64,000 nucleotides of DNA from Acetispira formosa (nom. nud.) (GTDB lineage Bacteria; Desulfobacterota; Desulfarculia; Adiutricales; Adiutricaceae). The stretch is from contig CP026657.1 in the NCBI GenBank assembly GCA_023525915.1, positions 4,364,001-4,428,000 on the forward strand, read 5' to 3'. This document shows, piece after piece, positions 32,947 through 41,968 of the stretch. The translations under genes were made by a program, and so were the position numbers. Numbering within the stretch: the first letter of the stretch is position 1; each line of letters opens with the position of its first letter. The notes beneath the pieces are model-generated. The model did no database searches, had not been told where the DNA came from, and saw only the letters and a list, made by a program, of their open reading frames with translations.

Positions 32947-34494
32947 TCAGCCGTTACGGCCGATCACGTCAATTATATGCTCTTCCAGATGGAGAGTCTC
33001 ATCAGCCTTGATGGAAATGGAACGCCCCAGCCTCTTCTCCAGATCCTCCAGCGCGGAACGCCCTTCATCCAAGAGCATTTCCTTGATGGAGGGATGTACA
33101 GTGAGCTTCAACTGGCCCACGGGATTTTCGCTGGCCTGAAGCTCCAAATCCTGAAAAGCTTCGTGGCAGACTGAAGTGCGGGAAAGCAGAAAACCCTGGC
33201 CCTGGCAATAGAAGCAGGGTTCGCGCAGGAAACGGTCGATATTTTCCTTGGTGCGCTTGCGGGTCATCTCGATCAGGCCCAGTTCGCTCATGGGGAGAAT
33301 TTTGGTCTTGCCCTTGTCGCGGCGCAGGCTGTCTTTCAGGGCCAGGGAGACCCGTTCGCGATTACTTTCCTTTTCCATGTCAATAAAGTCAATGACTATG
33401 AGGCCGCCGATGTTGCGCAGACGCAGTTGGTAGGCAATTTCCTTAACCGCCTCCAGATTGGTTTTGAGGATAGTTTCCTCAAGGTTGTGGCGGCCAACGT
33501 AGCGTCCGGTATTGACATCGATGACGGTCAGGGCTTCGGTGGATTCGATGACCACATAGCCGCCGTTCTTCAGCCAGACCTTTTTGCTGAGGGCGCGGGC
33601 CAACTCGGTTTCCACGTTGAAAGCGTGAAAAACCGGCTCGCTGCCGGTATAAAGCTCCAGACTTCCGGCCAGCTCGGGAGAGAACATTTCCAAGAAGCGT
33701 TTCACCGATTCATACTGACCTTGATGGTCAATGAGCAGACGGTCGATGTTCTCGGTAAAATTATCGCGCACCGCTTTTAGGGTGGCGTCCAGTTCCTGAT
33801 GGACGTGGAAGGGCGCGGGCTGATTGGTGGAATCGTCCATAATCCGCTTCCACAGCTGCATCAGATATTTGGCCTCGGCCTTCAGTTCGAAGGCGGTGGC
33901 CCCTTCGGCCGCCGTGCGGGCGATGAAACCGTGATGGTGGCCCAGCCCGTCCAGAATTTCCTTCAGGCGGCGGCGCTCTTCCTCATCCTCAATGCGGCGG
34001 CTGACCCCCAGATGGGTCATGGTGGGCATAAGAACCAGACGGCGGCTGGGCAGCGAAATGTGAGTGGTGACCCTGGCCCCTTTTTGGCCGATGGGTTCCT
34101 TGGAAATCTGAACCAGTATTTCCTGCCCCTCCGTCAGAAGCGTTTCAATGGGCGGGGAAGGGCGGTCGGATTCGGCGGGCTCGTGGGCCGCCTCTTCATC
34201 GTCATGCTCCGCCTCTTCATGCTCCTCATCGGGCTGGCCCAACAGTTCCTCAAAATCGCCGGGCTGTTCACAGACGTCGTCAACATAAAGAAAGGCGGCT
34301 TTTTCCAGCCCGATGTCGACAAAGGCGGCCTGCATGCCCGGCAGCACCCGGATGACCCGGCCGCGATAAATATTGCCCAACAGCCCGGCCCCCTGAGCGC
34401 CGCGCTCCACCTGAAACTCCACCAGCGTGCCGTTTTCCAGAAGCGCCACCCTGGTTTCATGCGGTCGATAATTTATTATGAGTTCAGACGACAT
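32947..34494 (-). CDS. rng: Ribonuclease G/E family endoribonuclease
   Basis: The 515-residue product has an S1 domain (~35-135) with an inserted acidic stretch (EEHEEAEHDDEEAAHEPAES). The 5' sensor and DNase I-like catalytic domain follow, with metal-binding aspartates in ALTVIDVNTGR and GLIVIDFIDM, and the zinc-link Cys pair CFYCQGQG. Its length fits RNase G rather than full RNase E, with no long C-terminal scaffold. It processes rRNA and mRNA. It is the first gene of the rng-secB-like-waaA set and follows the TIGR03960-type gene, a common neighbour. Confidence 0.95.
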   Translation of the reverse strand: MSSELIINYRPHETRVALLENGTLVEFQVERGAQGAGLLGNIYRGRVIRVLPGMQAAFVDIGLEKAAFLYVDDVCEQPGDFEELLGQPDEEHEEAEHDDEEAAHEPAESDRPSPPIETLLTEGQEILVQISKEPIGQKGARVTTHISLPSRRLVLMPTMTHLGVSRRIEDEEERRRLKEILDGLGHHHGFIARTAAEGATAFELKAEAKYLMQLWKRIMDDSTNQPAPFHVHQELDATLKAVRDNFTENIDRLLIDHQGQYESVKRFLEMFSPELAGSLELYTGSEPVFHAFNVETELARALSKKVWLKNGGYVVIESTEALTVIDVNTGRYVGRHNLEETILKTNLEAVKEIAYQLRLRNIGGLIVIDFIDMEKESNRERVSLALKDSLRRDKGKTKILPMSELGLIEMTRKRTKENIDRFLREPCFYCQGQGFLLSRTSVCHEAFQDLELQASENPVGQLKLTVHPSIKEMLLDEGRSALEDLEKRLGRSISIKADETLHLEEHIIDVIGRNG

Positions 34495-34530
34495 TTTTCT
34501 CTTTCAATATGCGGTATGGCGGTAGCCGGT

Positions 34531-34640
34531 CGAGTCTTCGAGACGGAGCGTCAGCGACTGGTGTTGACACTGCCTCATGTTGCCCGCGAAGCAAAAACCG
34601 CGTTTTTTGCGTAGCTGCCAACCGCGAGTTTACGGGAAAG
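34531..34640. repeat. P-type loosely repeated hairpin region, copy P1
   Basis: GCAAAAACCGC..TTTTTTGCG forms a short stem, followed by AGCTGCCAACCGCGAGTTTACGGGAAAGG. Comparable stretches occur at 45115, 53655 and 55590. Similarity is patchy, so the family is tentative. It sits between rng and the radical SAM gene. Confidence 0.4.
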
Positions 34641-34644
34641 GGCC

Positions 34645-37179
34645 TTAGGAATCGCCCCGCAATATGGTTTCAATTTTAAATAATTCGAATTGGGTCAAAT
34701 CCTCATTCAGTCCCCAGAGGGCGGCGGCCGCCGGAATTGGTTTGGGCGTTCCACTCAAGCCAAGTTTGATGGTGATCAGGGCACTGGTCTGGTCGGATTC
34801 GGCCCTGGTGACGAAATCAGCCAATTTATGTGTCTGGGCACGTCCCTTTTTGTCAGTATACTCCAATACGGCCTCCGGGTGAAGGGGCGGGCCGGGCGTA
34901 AAAACCGGAGCGGGCGCGGTTACCTTCCAGGTGACGGCTTCCGGCTGAATCTTGGAACGATGGGGCGGCAGAATCCGCGCCCCTTTCAGGGTTATGTCGA
35001 CCGGCAGTTTTTCAGCCAGCCGAGAGGCCACTTCCTCCGCACCCATAATCGATGTCGTGACCACCCGCAGATATTCATCATCGCTCGATACCCCCAGCGG
35101 CAGGGCCGTGAGGAAAGAAATTTTAGGCTGAGGGTGATAACCTTCACTCATGGCCAGTTCCAGCCCGGCCCGGCGGAAAGCTCTTTTGAAAAGCTCCACC
35201 AGCTCCAGGTGGCCAAGGTAGGCGGCCCGGCCCTCTTTCCTGAAATTAATCAGGAAGACCGCGCCGGGTAAGGATTTATCCGAAGGCGACGCGGCCGGGC
35301 CGGACAGTTCGGCGGCCTCTTCCGGCGGCGCGGCCGGTTCCGGCTGGGCCAGATCAATGGCCACGCCTTTTTCGCAGGCGCCGCATTTGTGGCATTTATC
35401 CCACCGGCAATCAGTCGTGGTCTCGCCGCGCCGGGCTTTTTCCAATTCACCCTTTAAGAAGCCTCTGGTTACGCCCGCGTCAATGTGGTCGTAGGGCAGG
35501 GCTTCATCCTCCCCATAGGGGGTCAGGAACAGCTTTTCATCCAAATTTTCAGCGGCCAGCGCCTCAATCCACAGCTCGGGATTGAAGCGGTCGCCCCAGG
35601 CTTCGAATCTGGCCCCGCCCCGGTAAACTTTTTCCAGCACCCGGCCCAAACGGCGGTCGCCGCGAGCCAAAAGGCTTTCAACCCAGGAAGCGCCGGGCGC
35701 GTTCCATTTGGGGGTGAGTCCGGGGGCGCGGACTGTATCACGAAACAGGAACAAGCGCCGGCTAATCTCTTCGGCCGTCGAACCGGCATGCCATTGAAAG
35801 GGGGTGTGGGCCTTGGGGGTGAAATGGGCCACGCCCAGGTTCAATTGGGCCCGGCTCATTTTTTTCAACCGGCGGGTCAGTTCGGCCACGCCCTGGAAAT
35901 CCTCTTCCGTCTCGGTGGGGAGGCCGACCATAAAATAAAGCTTCAGGGTGCGCCAGCCCAATGAGAAGGCCTCTTCGGCGGCCACAAACAGGTCGTCGTC
36001 GGTCAGGTCTTTATTGATGACGTCGCGGAGGCGCTGGGTACCGGCCTCCGGGGCCAGGGTGAAGCCGGTTTTCCGCACCCGCCGGATCTGGCGGGCCAGG
36101 TGGCTTTTCATGCTTTTCACCCGCAATGACGGCAGGGACAGGGCCACGGTTTTGGCCGCGTATTCATCCATAAACCCGGAAACCATGGGAGCAATCTGGG
36201 TGTGATCTCCGGCCGAGAGGGATAGAAAGGAAACCTCGTCCTGCCCGCTGGAGGCCAGATTGCGCCCGGCCAGGTCCATAATAGTTTCCTGACGGCGCTC
36301 GCGCACCGGGCGATAGATGTACCCGGCCTGACAGAAGCGGCAGCCCCGGCTGCACCCGCGCCCGATCTCCACCACCACCCGGTCATGGACGGGTTTGATA
36401 AGCGGAGTTATCTGGCACAGGGGAAACGGCGACAGATCCAGGCTGGAGACCGCCGCCCGCCTGGTTTTTTCATAGCCGCTTTTGAGCGCTTCGATGGAGC
36501 TGAAGCGGCCGTCGTGACCGTAATGAGGCCGGAACAGGGAAGGGATATAGATGCCGGGCCGCCCGGCCAGACGTTCCCACAATTCGCTTTTGGAAGCCCG
36601 TTCGGCCCGCCATTCTTTGATGATGGCTAAGTCTTCAACAAAAGAGTGTTCAGCATCGCCCAGAAAAAACAGATCGAAGAACTCGGCCAGCGGTTCAGGG
36701 TTGTAAGCGCCGGGACCACCGGCGGCCACCAACGGCATGGAGTCGTCACGGTCTTCGGCCCGGAGCGGCAGGCCGCCCATTTCCAGCATATTCAGAATAT
36801 TGGTATAGCCCAGTTCATATTGGAGCGAAAAACCCACCAGATCGAAATCCTTCAAAGCGCGGCGGCTTTCCAGGCTCTCCAGGATTCGCCCCTTTTCGCG
36901 CAGAACTTTTTCCCAATCAGGCCAGGGCGCGTAGACGCGCTCGGCCGAGAGGCCGCTCTGTTGATTGATCAGGCTGTATAATATTTTGTGGCCCAAATGG
37001 CCGTGGGCGATTTCATAAACATCGGAAAAAGCCAGGGCCACGCGCAGCATGCGGCCATGTTCATCGGGGCGCTGGTTGGGGACGGCTTCAACTTCGCCGC
37101 CGAGATATCGGCCGGGGCGCTCCACTTTTTTCAATTCCGGCCAGCTTTCAATAGGGCTATTCAAAATCAACTCTCTCAT
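34645..37179 (-). CDS. TIGR03960-type radical SAM protein fused to a DUF2344 (TIGR03936) domain
   Basis: The 844-residue product combines an N-terminal B12-binding-like region (~20-220, DFVGFSLQYELGYTNIL-like), a radical SAM core with C-x3-C-x2-C in EIGRGCSRGCRFCQAGY, a Cys-rich patch CRWDKCHKCGACEKG, and a C-terminal DUF2344 domain (~640-840, YLGHLELVELFKRAFRRAGLELA). In many bacteria these are two adjacent genes beside RNase E/G; here they are fused. The function is unestablished; association with RNase E/G suggests RNA or ribosome modification. A tandem repeat lies just upstream. Confidence 0.9.
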   Translation of the reverse strand: MRELILNSPIESWPELKKVERPGRYLGGEVEAVPNQRPDEHGRMLRVALAFSDVYEIAHGHLGHKILYSLINQQSGLSAERVYAPWPDWEKVLREKGRILESLESRRALKDFDLVGFSLQYELGYTNILNMLEMGGLPLRAEDRDDSMPLVAAGGPGAYNPEPLAEFFDLFFLGDAEHSFVEDLAIIKEWRAERASKSELWERLAGRPGIYIPSLFRPHYGHDGRFSSIEALKSGYEKTRRAAVSSLDLSPFPLCQITPLIKPVHDRVVVEIGRGCSRGCRFCQAGYIYRPVRERRQETIMDLAGRNLASSGQDEVSFLSLSAGDHTQIAPMVSGFMDEYAAKTVALSLPSLRVKSMKSHLARQIRRVRKTGFTLAPEAGTQRLRDVINKDLTDDDLFVAAEEAFSLGWRTLKLYFMVGLPTETEEDFQGVAELTRRLKKMSRAQLNLGVAHFTPKAHTPFQWHAGSTAEEISRRLFLFRDTVRAPGLTPKWNAPGASWVESLLARGDRRLGRVLEKVYRGGARFEAWGDRFNPELWIEALAAENLDEKLFLTPYGEDEALPYDHIDAGVTRGFLKGELEKARRGETTTDCRWDKCHKCGACEKGVAIDLAQPEPAAPPEEAAELSGPAASPSDKSLPGAVFLINFRKEGRAAYLGHLELVELFKRAFRRAGLELAMSEGYHPQPKISFLTALPLGVSSDDEYLRVVTTSIMGAEEVASRLAEKLPVDITLKGARILPPHRSKIQPEAVTWKVTAPAPVFTPGPPLHPEAVLEYTDKKGRAQTHKLADFVTRAESDQTSALITIKLGLSGTPKPIPAAAALWGLNEDLTQFELFKIETILRGDS

Positions 37180-37194
37180 CCTTATTACCGCGAA

Positions 37195-37402
37195 CGGTCA
37201 ACAGGCCGTAAACGGGCAACGAACAGTGCGTATCGATATGCATTAAATGATCTTTTACCGGAGTGCGGTCAACATGCCGTCAACATACGTTGAGCAGTTC
37301 GCGAGCGTGTGCCGTAAACCATCCTTTTACCGGCGCACGGTCAACATGCCGTCAATGAACGGTAGACAGTGCGCGAAAGCGTTCATTAAACGATCATTTA
37401 AA
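37195..37402. repeat. Three-unit tandem repeat, period 71-72 bp
   Basis: CGGTCAACAGGCCGT or CGGTCAACATGCCGTCAA begins at 37195, 37266 and 37338, giving periods of 71 and 72. Each unit also has a variable middle with CAGT..GCG and a close like TTAAATGATCTTTTACCGG, CCATCCTTTTACCGG or TTAAACGATCATTTAAA. It lies directly upstream of the TIGR03960-type start codon (37179), where it could hold regulatory sites. The 37180-37481 gap contains nothing else. Confidence 0.85.
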
Positions 37403-37481
37403 AAAGTCATATAAAAAGGCGGATAGACCGCCCTTTTGTAACCCGCGAAGGGTACACGTCAAGCTCAATCAGCGCGGCATT

Positions 37482-38237
37482 TCATCCCAAAAGACGGCTC
37501 AGGAGTTTTTGGGTAAATTTGTCCTGGCTTTGCTGGAGCTGATTAATGCTGCCCCTGGCCCACATCCGGCCTTCATTCATAATTATGAGATCGGGCGAAA
37601 AGTGGCGGGCCACCTGCACATCCGTGGTGGCCAGAATCATGGCCGCCCCGCTTTGGGCGGAAACGGATTCAATCAGGTTAATTATCCGGCGGCTGGTGAC
37701 CGGGTCAAGACCGGCGGTCGGCTCATCAAAAACAGCCACATCGGGATTGGTTGTAATGGCGCGGGCCAGGGCCGCCCTTTTACGCATACCGCCCGACAAG
37801 GCGTGCGGCGGGCGATCGGCCGCTCTGGAAAGGCCCACCTGGGCCAATAGCTTCATGGGTTCCGCGCGGTTATCGGCCCTGGCCGCTTCCGCTTCATTGC
37901 GGGCCGATTCACTGCGGGCCAGCATCAGGTTTTCGATCACGCTCATGGAATCAAACAGAGCGCCGGATTGAAACTGCATGCCGATGCGCTGCCGCACCCG
38001 CCTCAGTTCACGGGCCGAGAGACGGCTGATATCCTGGCCGAAAAGTTTCACCAGCCCCTGGGCCGGCCGGATGAGGCCGACCATAACTTTCAGAAGCGTG
38101 CTTTTGCCGGACGACGATTCGCCCACCAGCGAAAGTTTTTCGCCCGGCATAACCTTCAGGCTGAAGCCGTTCAGCACTTTTTTTTCATTGAAGGACACAT
38201 AAATGTCCTTCAATTCTATGACCGGAGCCTCACTCAC
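37482..38237 (-). CDS. mlaF: MlaF-like ABC transporter ATPase
   Basis: The 251-residue product starts at GTG. Walker A is GESSSGKST (39-47), the signature is LSGGMRKRAALARA, and Walker B is VAVFDEPTAGLDP. Spacing and MQFQSGALFDSMSV match MlaF/Ttg2A, which powers phospholipid transport between outer and inner membrane. The usual mlaE and mlaD genes are not beside it, so the partner permease must be elsewhere or the assignment is only subfamily level. It lies 14 bases after the CheZ-like gene. Confidence 0.82.
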   Translation of the reverse strand: MSEAPVIELKDIYVSFNEKKVLNGFSLKVMPGEKLSLVGESSSGKSTLLKVMVGLIRPAQGLVKLFGQDISRLSARELRRVRQRIGMQFQSGALFDSMSVIENLMLARSESARNEAEAARADNRAEPMKLLAQVGLSRAADRPPHALSGGMRKRAALARAITTNPDVAVFDEPTAGLDPVTSRRIINLIESVSAQSGAAMILATTDVQVARHFSPDLIIMNEGRMWARGSINQLQQSQDKFTQKLLSRLLG

Positions 38238-38251
38238 AGGGACACACCGGC

Positions 38252-39286
38252 TTAAAGGTCAGACAGAATGGCGTCAATATCGGATTGGTCCATGCCGCCG
38301 CCGGCCGCCTGGGGGCCTTTCAGGCGGCTTTTATCGCCGCGCGGTTTAGCCGGGGCGGACGAGAACTTTCTGTCGCCGTCACGCCGTGGGGCAGGCCGCC
38401 GGTCGTCATCGCGGCGGGGAGCTGGTCTCCGGCTGCGGTCAGGCGATGACTCACGGGGAGGCTTTTTCATGATTTCATCAAGAGATTTGAGAAAGCTGTC
38501 AACCTTCATCAAGCGCTGCCCGATCAGATCCTGAAAGCTCATTTTTTCAAAAATGCCGGTCACTGCCCCCTGGGCACTTTCAACATCCAGATTCAGCGGC
38601 TCAAAATCGCCGCCAAGGTGCTGGTGGGCGGCGGCCAGGGCGGCCAGCTTGTCTTTCAACTGGCCGTGACAGTCTCCCAATTGCTCAGTCAGGCCAAGCA
38701 TGGCCTCGGCCGTGGATAGAATCAGTTCCTGAATTTCCTTTATCTGTCTGGCCGCTTCCGGCAGTTCGCGGTGGACAATGGCCTTGAAGGTCATCGGGTC
38801 CAGCGAGTCGCGCCTGCCCTGGCCGTAAGGAGCACGCCCCGTTGAGGGGCCTCGGCCGCCGGTCGCGGGGCCGCGTCTGCCGCCGGGAGCCGCGCCGCCC
38901 GGTCTGGGGGCGCGGGAACGGCTGTCTCGGTCAGGATTGGAAGACATTGACCTGTCCCTTGGCGGGCGCGGCGGACGGCCGCCTTCAGGGCCGGAGGAAA
39001 AAGAGCCGTCGCGGCCGCCAGGGCGGCGCGGGGCGCGGGGACGGCTGCCGCCGTCAGGGCCGGAGGACATGCCGGGGCCGCGTCTGCGCGGCGGAGCCGC
39101 GCCGTCTTCACCGCCCCCGGAGCGGCCGCCGCGCCCGGAGGGCGCTCCACCGCCCGGACGGGGCATGACTTTTCGATATTTGGATGATACATCCCTGGCC
39201 AGGGTAACGCGGGTCTGACGGGGGGCTGAGGCCGTTTCCGTAGTGTCCGGCTCCGCTTTTTTGGTCCGTCTTTTGGTTTCTGACAT
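38252..39286 (-). CDS. CheZ-like protein with a long Arg-Gly-Pro-rich disordered N-terminus
   Basis: The ATG follows GGAGG (344 residues). Residues ~20-160 are low-complexity Arg, Gly, Pro and Ser (PRRPGGRDGSFSSGPEGGR). From ~165 to 275 it is helical, with KMSFQDLIGQRLMKVDSFL resembling the conserved QDxxGQ catalytic segment of the CheY-P phosphatase CheZ. A second Arg-rich linker (APRRDDDRR) follows, and the C-terminus, MDQSDIDAILSDL, resembles the CheY-binding tail of CheZ and FliM N-termini. A chemotaxis or response-regulator phosphatase role is likely but no che genes are near. It is probably co-transcribed with mlaF. Confidence 0.75.
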   Translation of the reverse strand: MSETKRRTKKAEPDTTETASAPRQTRVTLARDVSSKYRKVMPRPGGGAPSGRGGRSGGGEDGAAPPRRRGPGMSSGPDGGSRPRAPRRPGGRDGSFSSGPEGGRPPRPPRDRSMSSNPDRDSRSRAPRPGGAAPGGRRGPATGGRGPSTGRAPYGQGRRDSLDPMTFKAIVHRELPEAARQIKEIQELILSTAEAMLGLTEQLGDCHGQLKDKLAALAAAHQHLGGDFEPLNLDVESAQGAVTGIFEKMSFQDLIGQRLMKVDSFLKSLDEIMKKPPRESSPDRSRRPAPRRDDDRRPAPRRDGDRKFSSAPAKPRGDKSRLKGPQAAGGGMDQSDIDAILSDL

Positions 39287-39408
39287 AATAATTCCTCCGC
39301 AGTATGGTACCCCGGCTTTGCGGCCGAAGAATAGGCATAATTAAGTATTATACCACTTTTTAATGGTATTTCACAATTTTTAACAGAGCGAATATATTTG
39401 GCTGGGGG

Positions 39409-39549
39409 CCGGAGGCGGGGGCTGAAAATTTTTTACGAAAGGCATCGTTCACCATTGTTTTAGCGCCACAACTCGCTTCGCAGGCCGGGGCTCAGACAAG
39501 TGGCCTAAAACAATGGTTCTCTACAGAAATTTTTCAGCCCCCGCCTCCT
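39409..39549 (+). repeat. Composite element fragment, copy D (palindrome 1 only)
   Basis: This piece matches palindrome 1 of copies B and C: GGAGGCGGGGGCTGAAAA and TTTTTCAGCCCCCGCCTCC (one extra G-C pair), with TTGTTTTAGCGCC pairing to GGCCTAAAACAA. Changes are paired on both sides compared with copies B and C. It stands alone upstream of the CheZ-like gene. Confidence 0.82.
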
Positions 39550-39609
39550 ACAGTGTTGGCCACGCGATTGTAGTGTGGTGAACCCCATGCGGACCTCTCA
39601 TACCCATAG

Positions 39610-39745
39610 CCAAGGGGGCACCGCTCTTAATACGATGATGGCCGCCGCAATTAACTATTACGGGAAAGGGCCACCATGACGAAGGATGCGCCAGCATCCG
39701 TGGGTCCAGGGCTCCGCCCTGGTCCGTGGGTTCAGGGCTCCGCCC
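39610..39745 (+). repeat. R-family repeat, copy R3 (right core, beta tail)
   Basis: The core CTCTTAATACGATGATGG begins at 39624, followed by CTATTACGGGAAAGGG and a beta tail with GGATGCGCCAGCATCC and two CAGGGCTCCGCCCT hairpins. The tail abuts the U32 stop codon. Nothing else is visible in 39287-39748 besides this and copy D. Confidence 0.85.
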
Positions 39746-39748
39746 TAG

Positions 39749-41968
39749 CTAGAGGAGGGTGCGTTTGAAGTTGAAGGGGGAGCCGGGGCCGCCTCGGCCG
39801 CCGCTGAGCGATTTTTTCAGCTCCCGTAACTTCTGACCGGGATGGGCTTCGCCCCGGAGGTCAATTATGCACCCGGCCGCACCGCTTAGTGGACCCATTT
39901 TTAATAAATGGGTCATGAAAACGGCCTTGTCGGAGGTGACTATTGTTGCTTCACCTTCCTGGTTGATCCTGAATTTTTCACCCTTGGGGCTGACTATGGC
40001 CACTTTGCGGTTGTCCAGGGGGTAGCGGGCGGTGAAGAGGGCCGGGTGCCCGTAGAGATAGAGCAGCCGTTTGGCTGTCGCCGGCTGCCGCCAGAGACTT
40101 TTAAATATTTCACCGTCAGATTCCAGGCTGAAAGTCAGGCCTGTAAGGCCGAGATCAGCCAGAGCCTCTTCAGAGAGGTGGTTGAGAACGCCCAGACGGT
40201 GGTCGCCCCAGATTTTTACATCGCCCTTTTCACGGGCAGCCCGCTGCACCATATTTATGTGGCCGATGTTGGATATGAGGAAATCTCGGAAGTTGCTTTC
40301 AATCAGGCCGCCCAGTTCTCTGTTTAGAATATTTTGCTGGCGGTGAAAAATGAGCGGCGGCAAGCTCCAGACAATTTTCTCCCAAAAATCTTTCAGACGG
40401 CGGCGGTTATGACGCACATGCCGCACGTTGGGCACATTAAGGGGGATGATGATTCTCCTGGCTTCAAAATCACCGATTTCACGCATGTCTTCAGCCCGAT
40501 CCAGCCAGACCCAGAAGCCCTGACGAACCGGATCGGCCGCCGGAGAGCGGGCGTCGCCTCGCTGAGGCTTCAGCTCCGGCGGCAGAGACTTGGGCGCGGG
40601 CAGGGCCGTTTTTTCAGCCACCGCTTTAACCGCTTTGACCAGGGGCGAAGCCAGTATGGCTCGCTCTTCTCCGCCGGAGGAGACCTTGAACAGCATGCCT
40701 TTCTGGTCAGGCACATTTGGGCCGCCCAGAATGACAGCACTCCCGGCCGGGGCCTTGTCCACTGACTCACCATTGAAAGATATGGTCTTCAGGTTAAATC
40801 CGGCGCTTTCCTCACCAGCCCGCAATTGCAGACGCAGACGGTCGTTGACCGCAACGGGGCGCTCCAGCGTCACCTGCCCGCCAGCTTCCATAAAGCCGAT
40901 CTTCAGGCCGGAGGTGGTGGCGCTCAGGGGAGCCAGCGCACCCTCTACTTCAGCGGCCAGGGGGCCGCCAGTGGTGCGTCGGCCCGGTGCTTCGGCCAGG
41001 ATATTTTCGGCTTCGGCCAGGGCGTAGGGCCACTCCGCATCCGGGGCGTCCAGCAGCATGCGGTAGGCTTTGACCACCCGGCCGACATAGTCCGGGCCTT
41101 TCATGCGTCCTTCAATTTTGAAGGTGCTGATGGGCAGGCGGCGCAGTTCATTCAGATAGGGCGCGGCGGCCAGGTCGGTGGTGGAGAAAAAGGCGGCTTT
41201 CTGACTGCCGCGCTGGTAAGTGCGGCGGCAGGGCTGGGTGCAGCCGCCGCGAAGGGCGCTGCGCCCGCCTAGGAAACTGGACATCAGGCACAAGCCGGAA
41301 AAGGAAAAACACAAGGCCCCGTGCACAAATATTTCCACATCAATGGGGCTGTGATTGGAGAGGGCCTGAACTTCATCGAAGGCCAGTTCCCTGGCCAGCA
41401 CCGCCTGGCTGAAACCGGCGTTCTGAAGGGTTATAAGGCCCGGCAGGCTGTGGACGGCCGTGAGGGTCGAGGCATGGCGTTCAATGGCGGGGAAATGTCT
41501 GGCCGCCAGTCGGGCCAGCCCCAGATCCTGAATAATCAGGGCATCCGGCCCAAAAGCGGCGCAGGTGGCCAGGAGCTTAAAGGCCTGTCCCAGTTCACCT
41601 TCCTTGATCAGCGAGTTGAAAGCCACATAGACACGAACCCCCTCTTTGTGGGATTCAGCGATGACGGCTTTCATCTCGGCCAGCGAAAAATTGTCGGCAT
41701 AGGTGCGGGCGGAAAAATTATTCAGGCCCACATACACCGCGTCAGCCCCATTCATGACCGCCGCCGCCCATGAAGCTTTTGAACCGGCCGGGGCCAATAG
41801 TTCCGGCGGACCTTCCGGCAGGGGACGCTTGTTGATAAAAAAATCCCCTTCCGTCCGCTCCGCTTCCGGCTGTGAAACTTCACTTTCGCGGCCGCGCGAT
41901 TCAGGTCGGCGCGGCCGCTTAGTGGTGCTCTTTTTCGGCCGGGGGGCCGGTTTTCCGCCGCGAGCCAT
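39749..41968 (-). CDS. Peptidase U32 family protein (RlhA/TrhP-like)
   Basis: The 739-residue product has a basic, disordered N-terminus (~1-50) and then a U32 catalytic domain (ELLAPAGSKASWAAAVMNGADAVYVG style opening, FVHGALCFSFSGLCLMSS, GCTQPCRRTY, STFKIEGRMKG), followed by a long C-terminal half with a DUF3656-like insertion. The conserved Cys residues likely bind a cluster. Members hydroxylate 23S rRNA or tRNA using prephenate; others were called collagenase-like. Start and thrC stop share one base (TGATG). RNA hydroxylation is the likelier role. Confidence 0.88.
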   Translation of the reverse strand: MARGGKPAPRPKKSTTKRPRRPESRGRESEVSQPEAERTEGDFFINKRPLPEGPPELLAPAGSKASWAAAVMNGADAVYVGLNNFSARTYADNFSLAEMKAVIAESHKEGVRVYVAFNSLIKEGELGQAFKLLATCAAFGPDALIIQDLGLARLAARHFPAIERHASTLTAVHSLPGLITLQNAGFSQAVLARELAFDEVQALSNHSPIDVEIFVHGALCFSFSGLCLMSSFLGGRSALRGGCTQPCRRTYQRGSQKAAFFSTTDLAAAPYLNELRRLPISTFKIEGRMKGPDYVGRVVKAYRMLLDAPDAEWPYALAEAENILAEAPGRRTTGGPLAAEVEGALAPLSATTSGLKIGFMEAGGQVTLERPVAVNDRLRLQLRAGEESAGFNLKTISFNGESVDKAPAGSAVILGGPNVPDQKGMLFKVSSGGEERAILASPLVKAVKAVAEKTALPAPKSLPPELKPQRGDARSPAADPVRQGFWVWLDRAEDMREIGDFEARRIIIPLNVPNVRHVRHNRRRLKDFWEKIVWSLPPLIFHRQQNILNRELGGLIESNFRDFLISNIGHINMVQRAAREKGDVKIWGDHRLGVLNHLSEEALADLGLTGLTFSLESDGEIFKSLWRQPATAKRLLYLYGHPALFTARYPLDNRKVAIVSPKGEKFRINQEGEATIVTSDKAVFMTHLLKMGPLSGAAGCIIDLRGEAHPGQKLRELKKSLSGGRGGPGSPFNFKRTLL

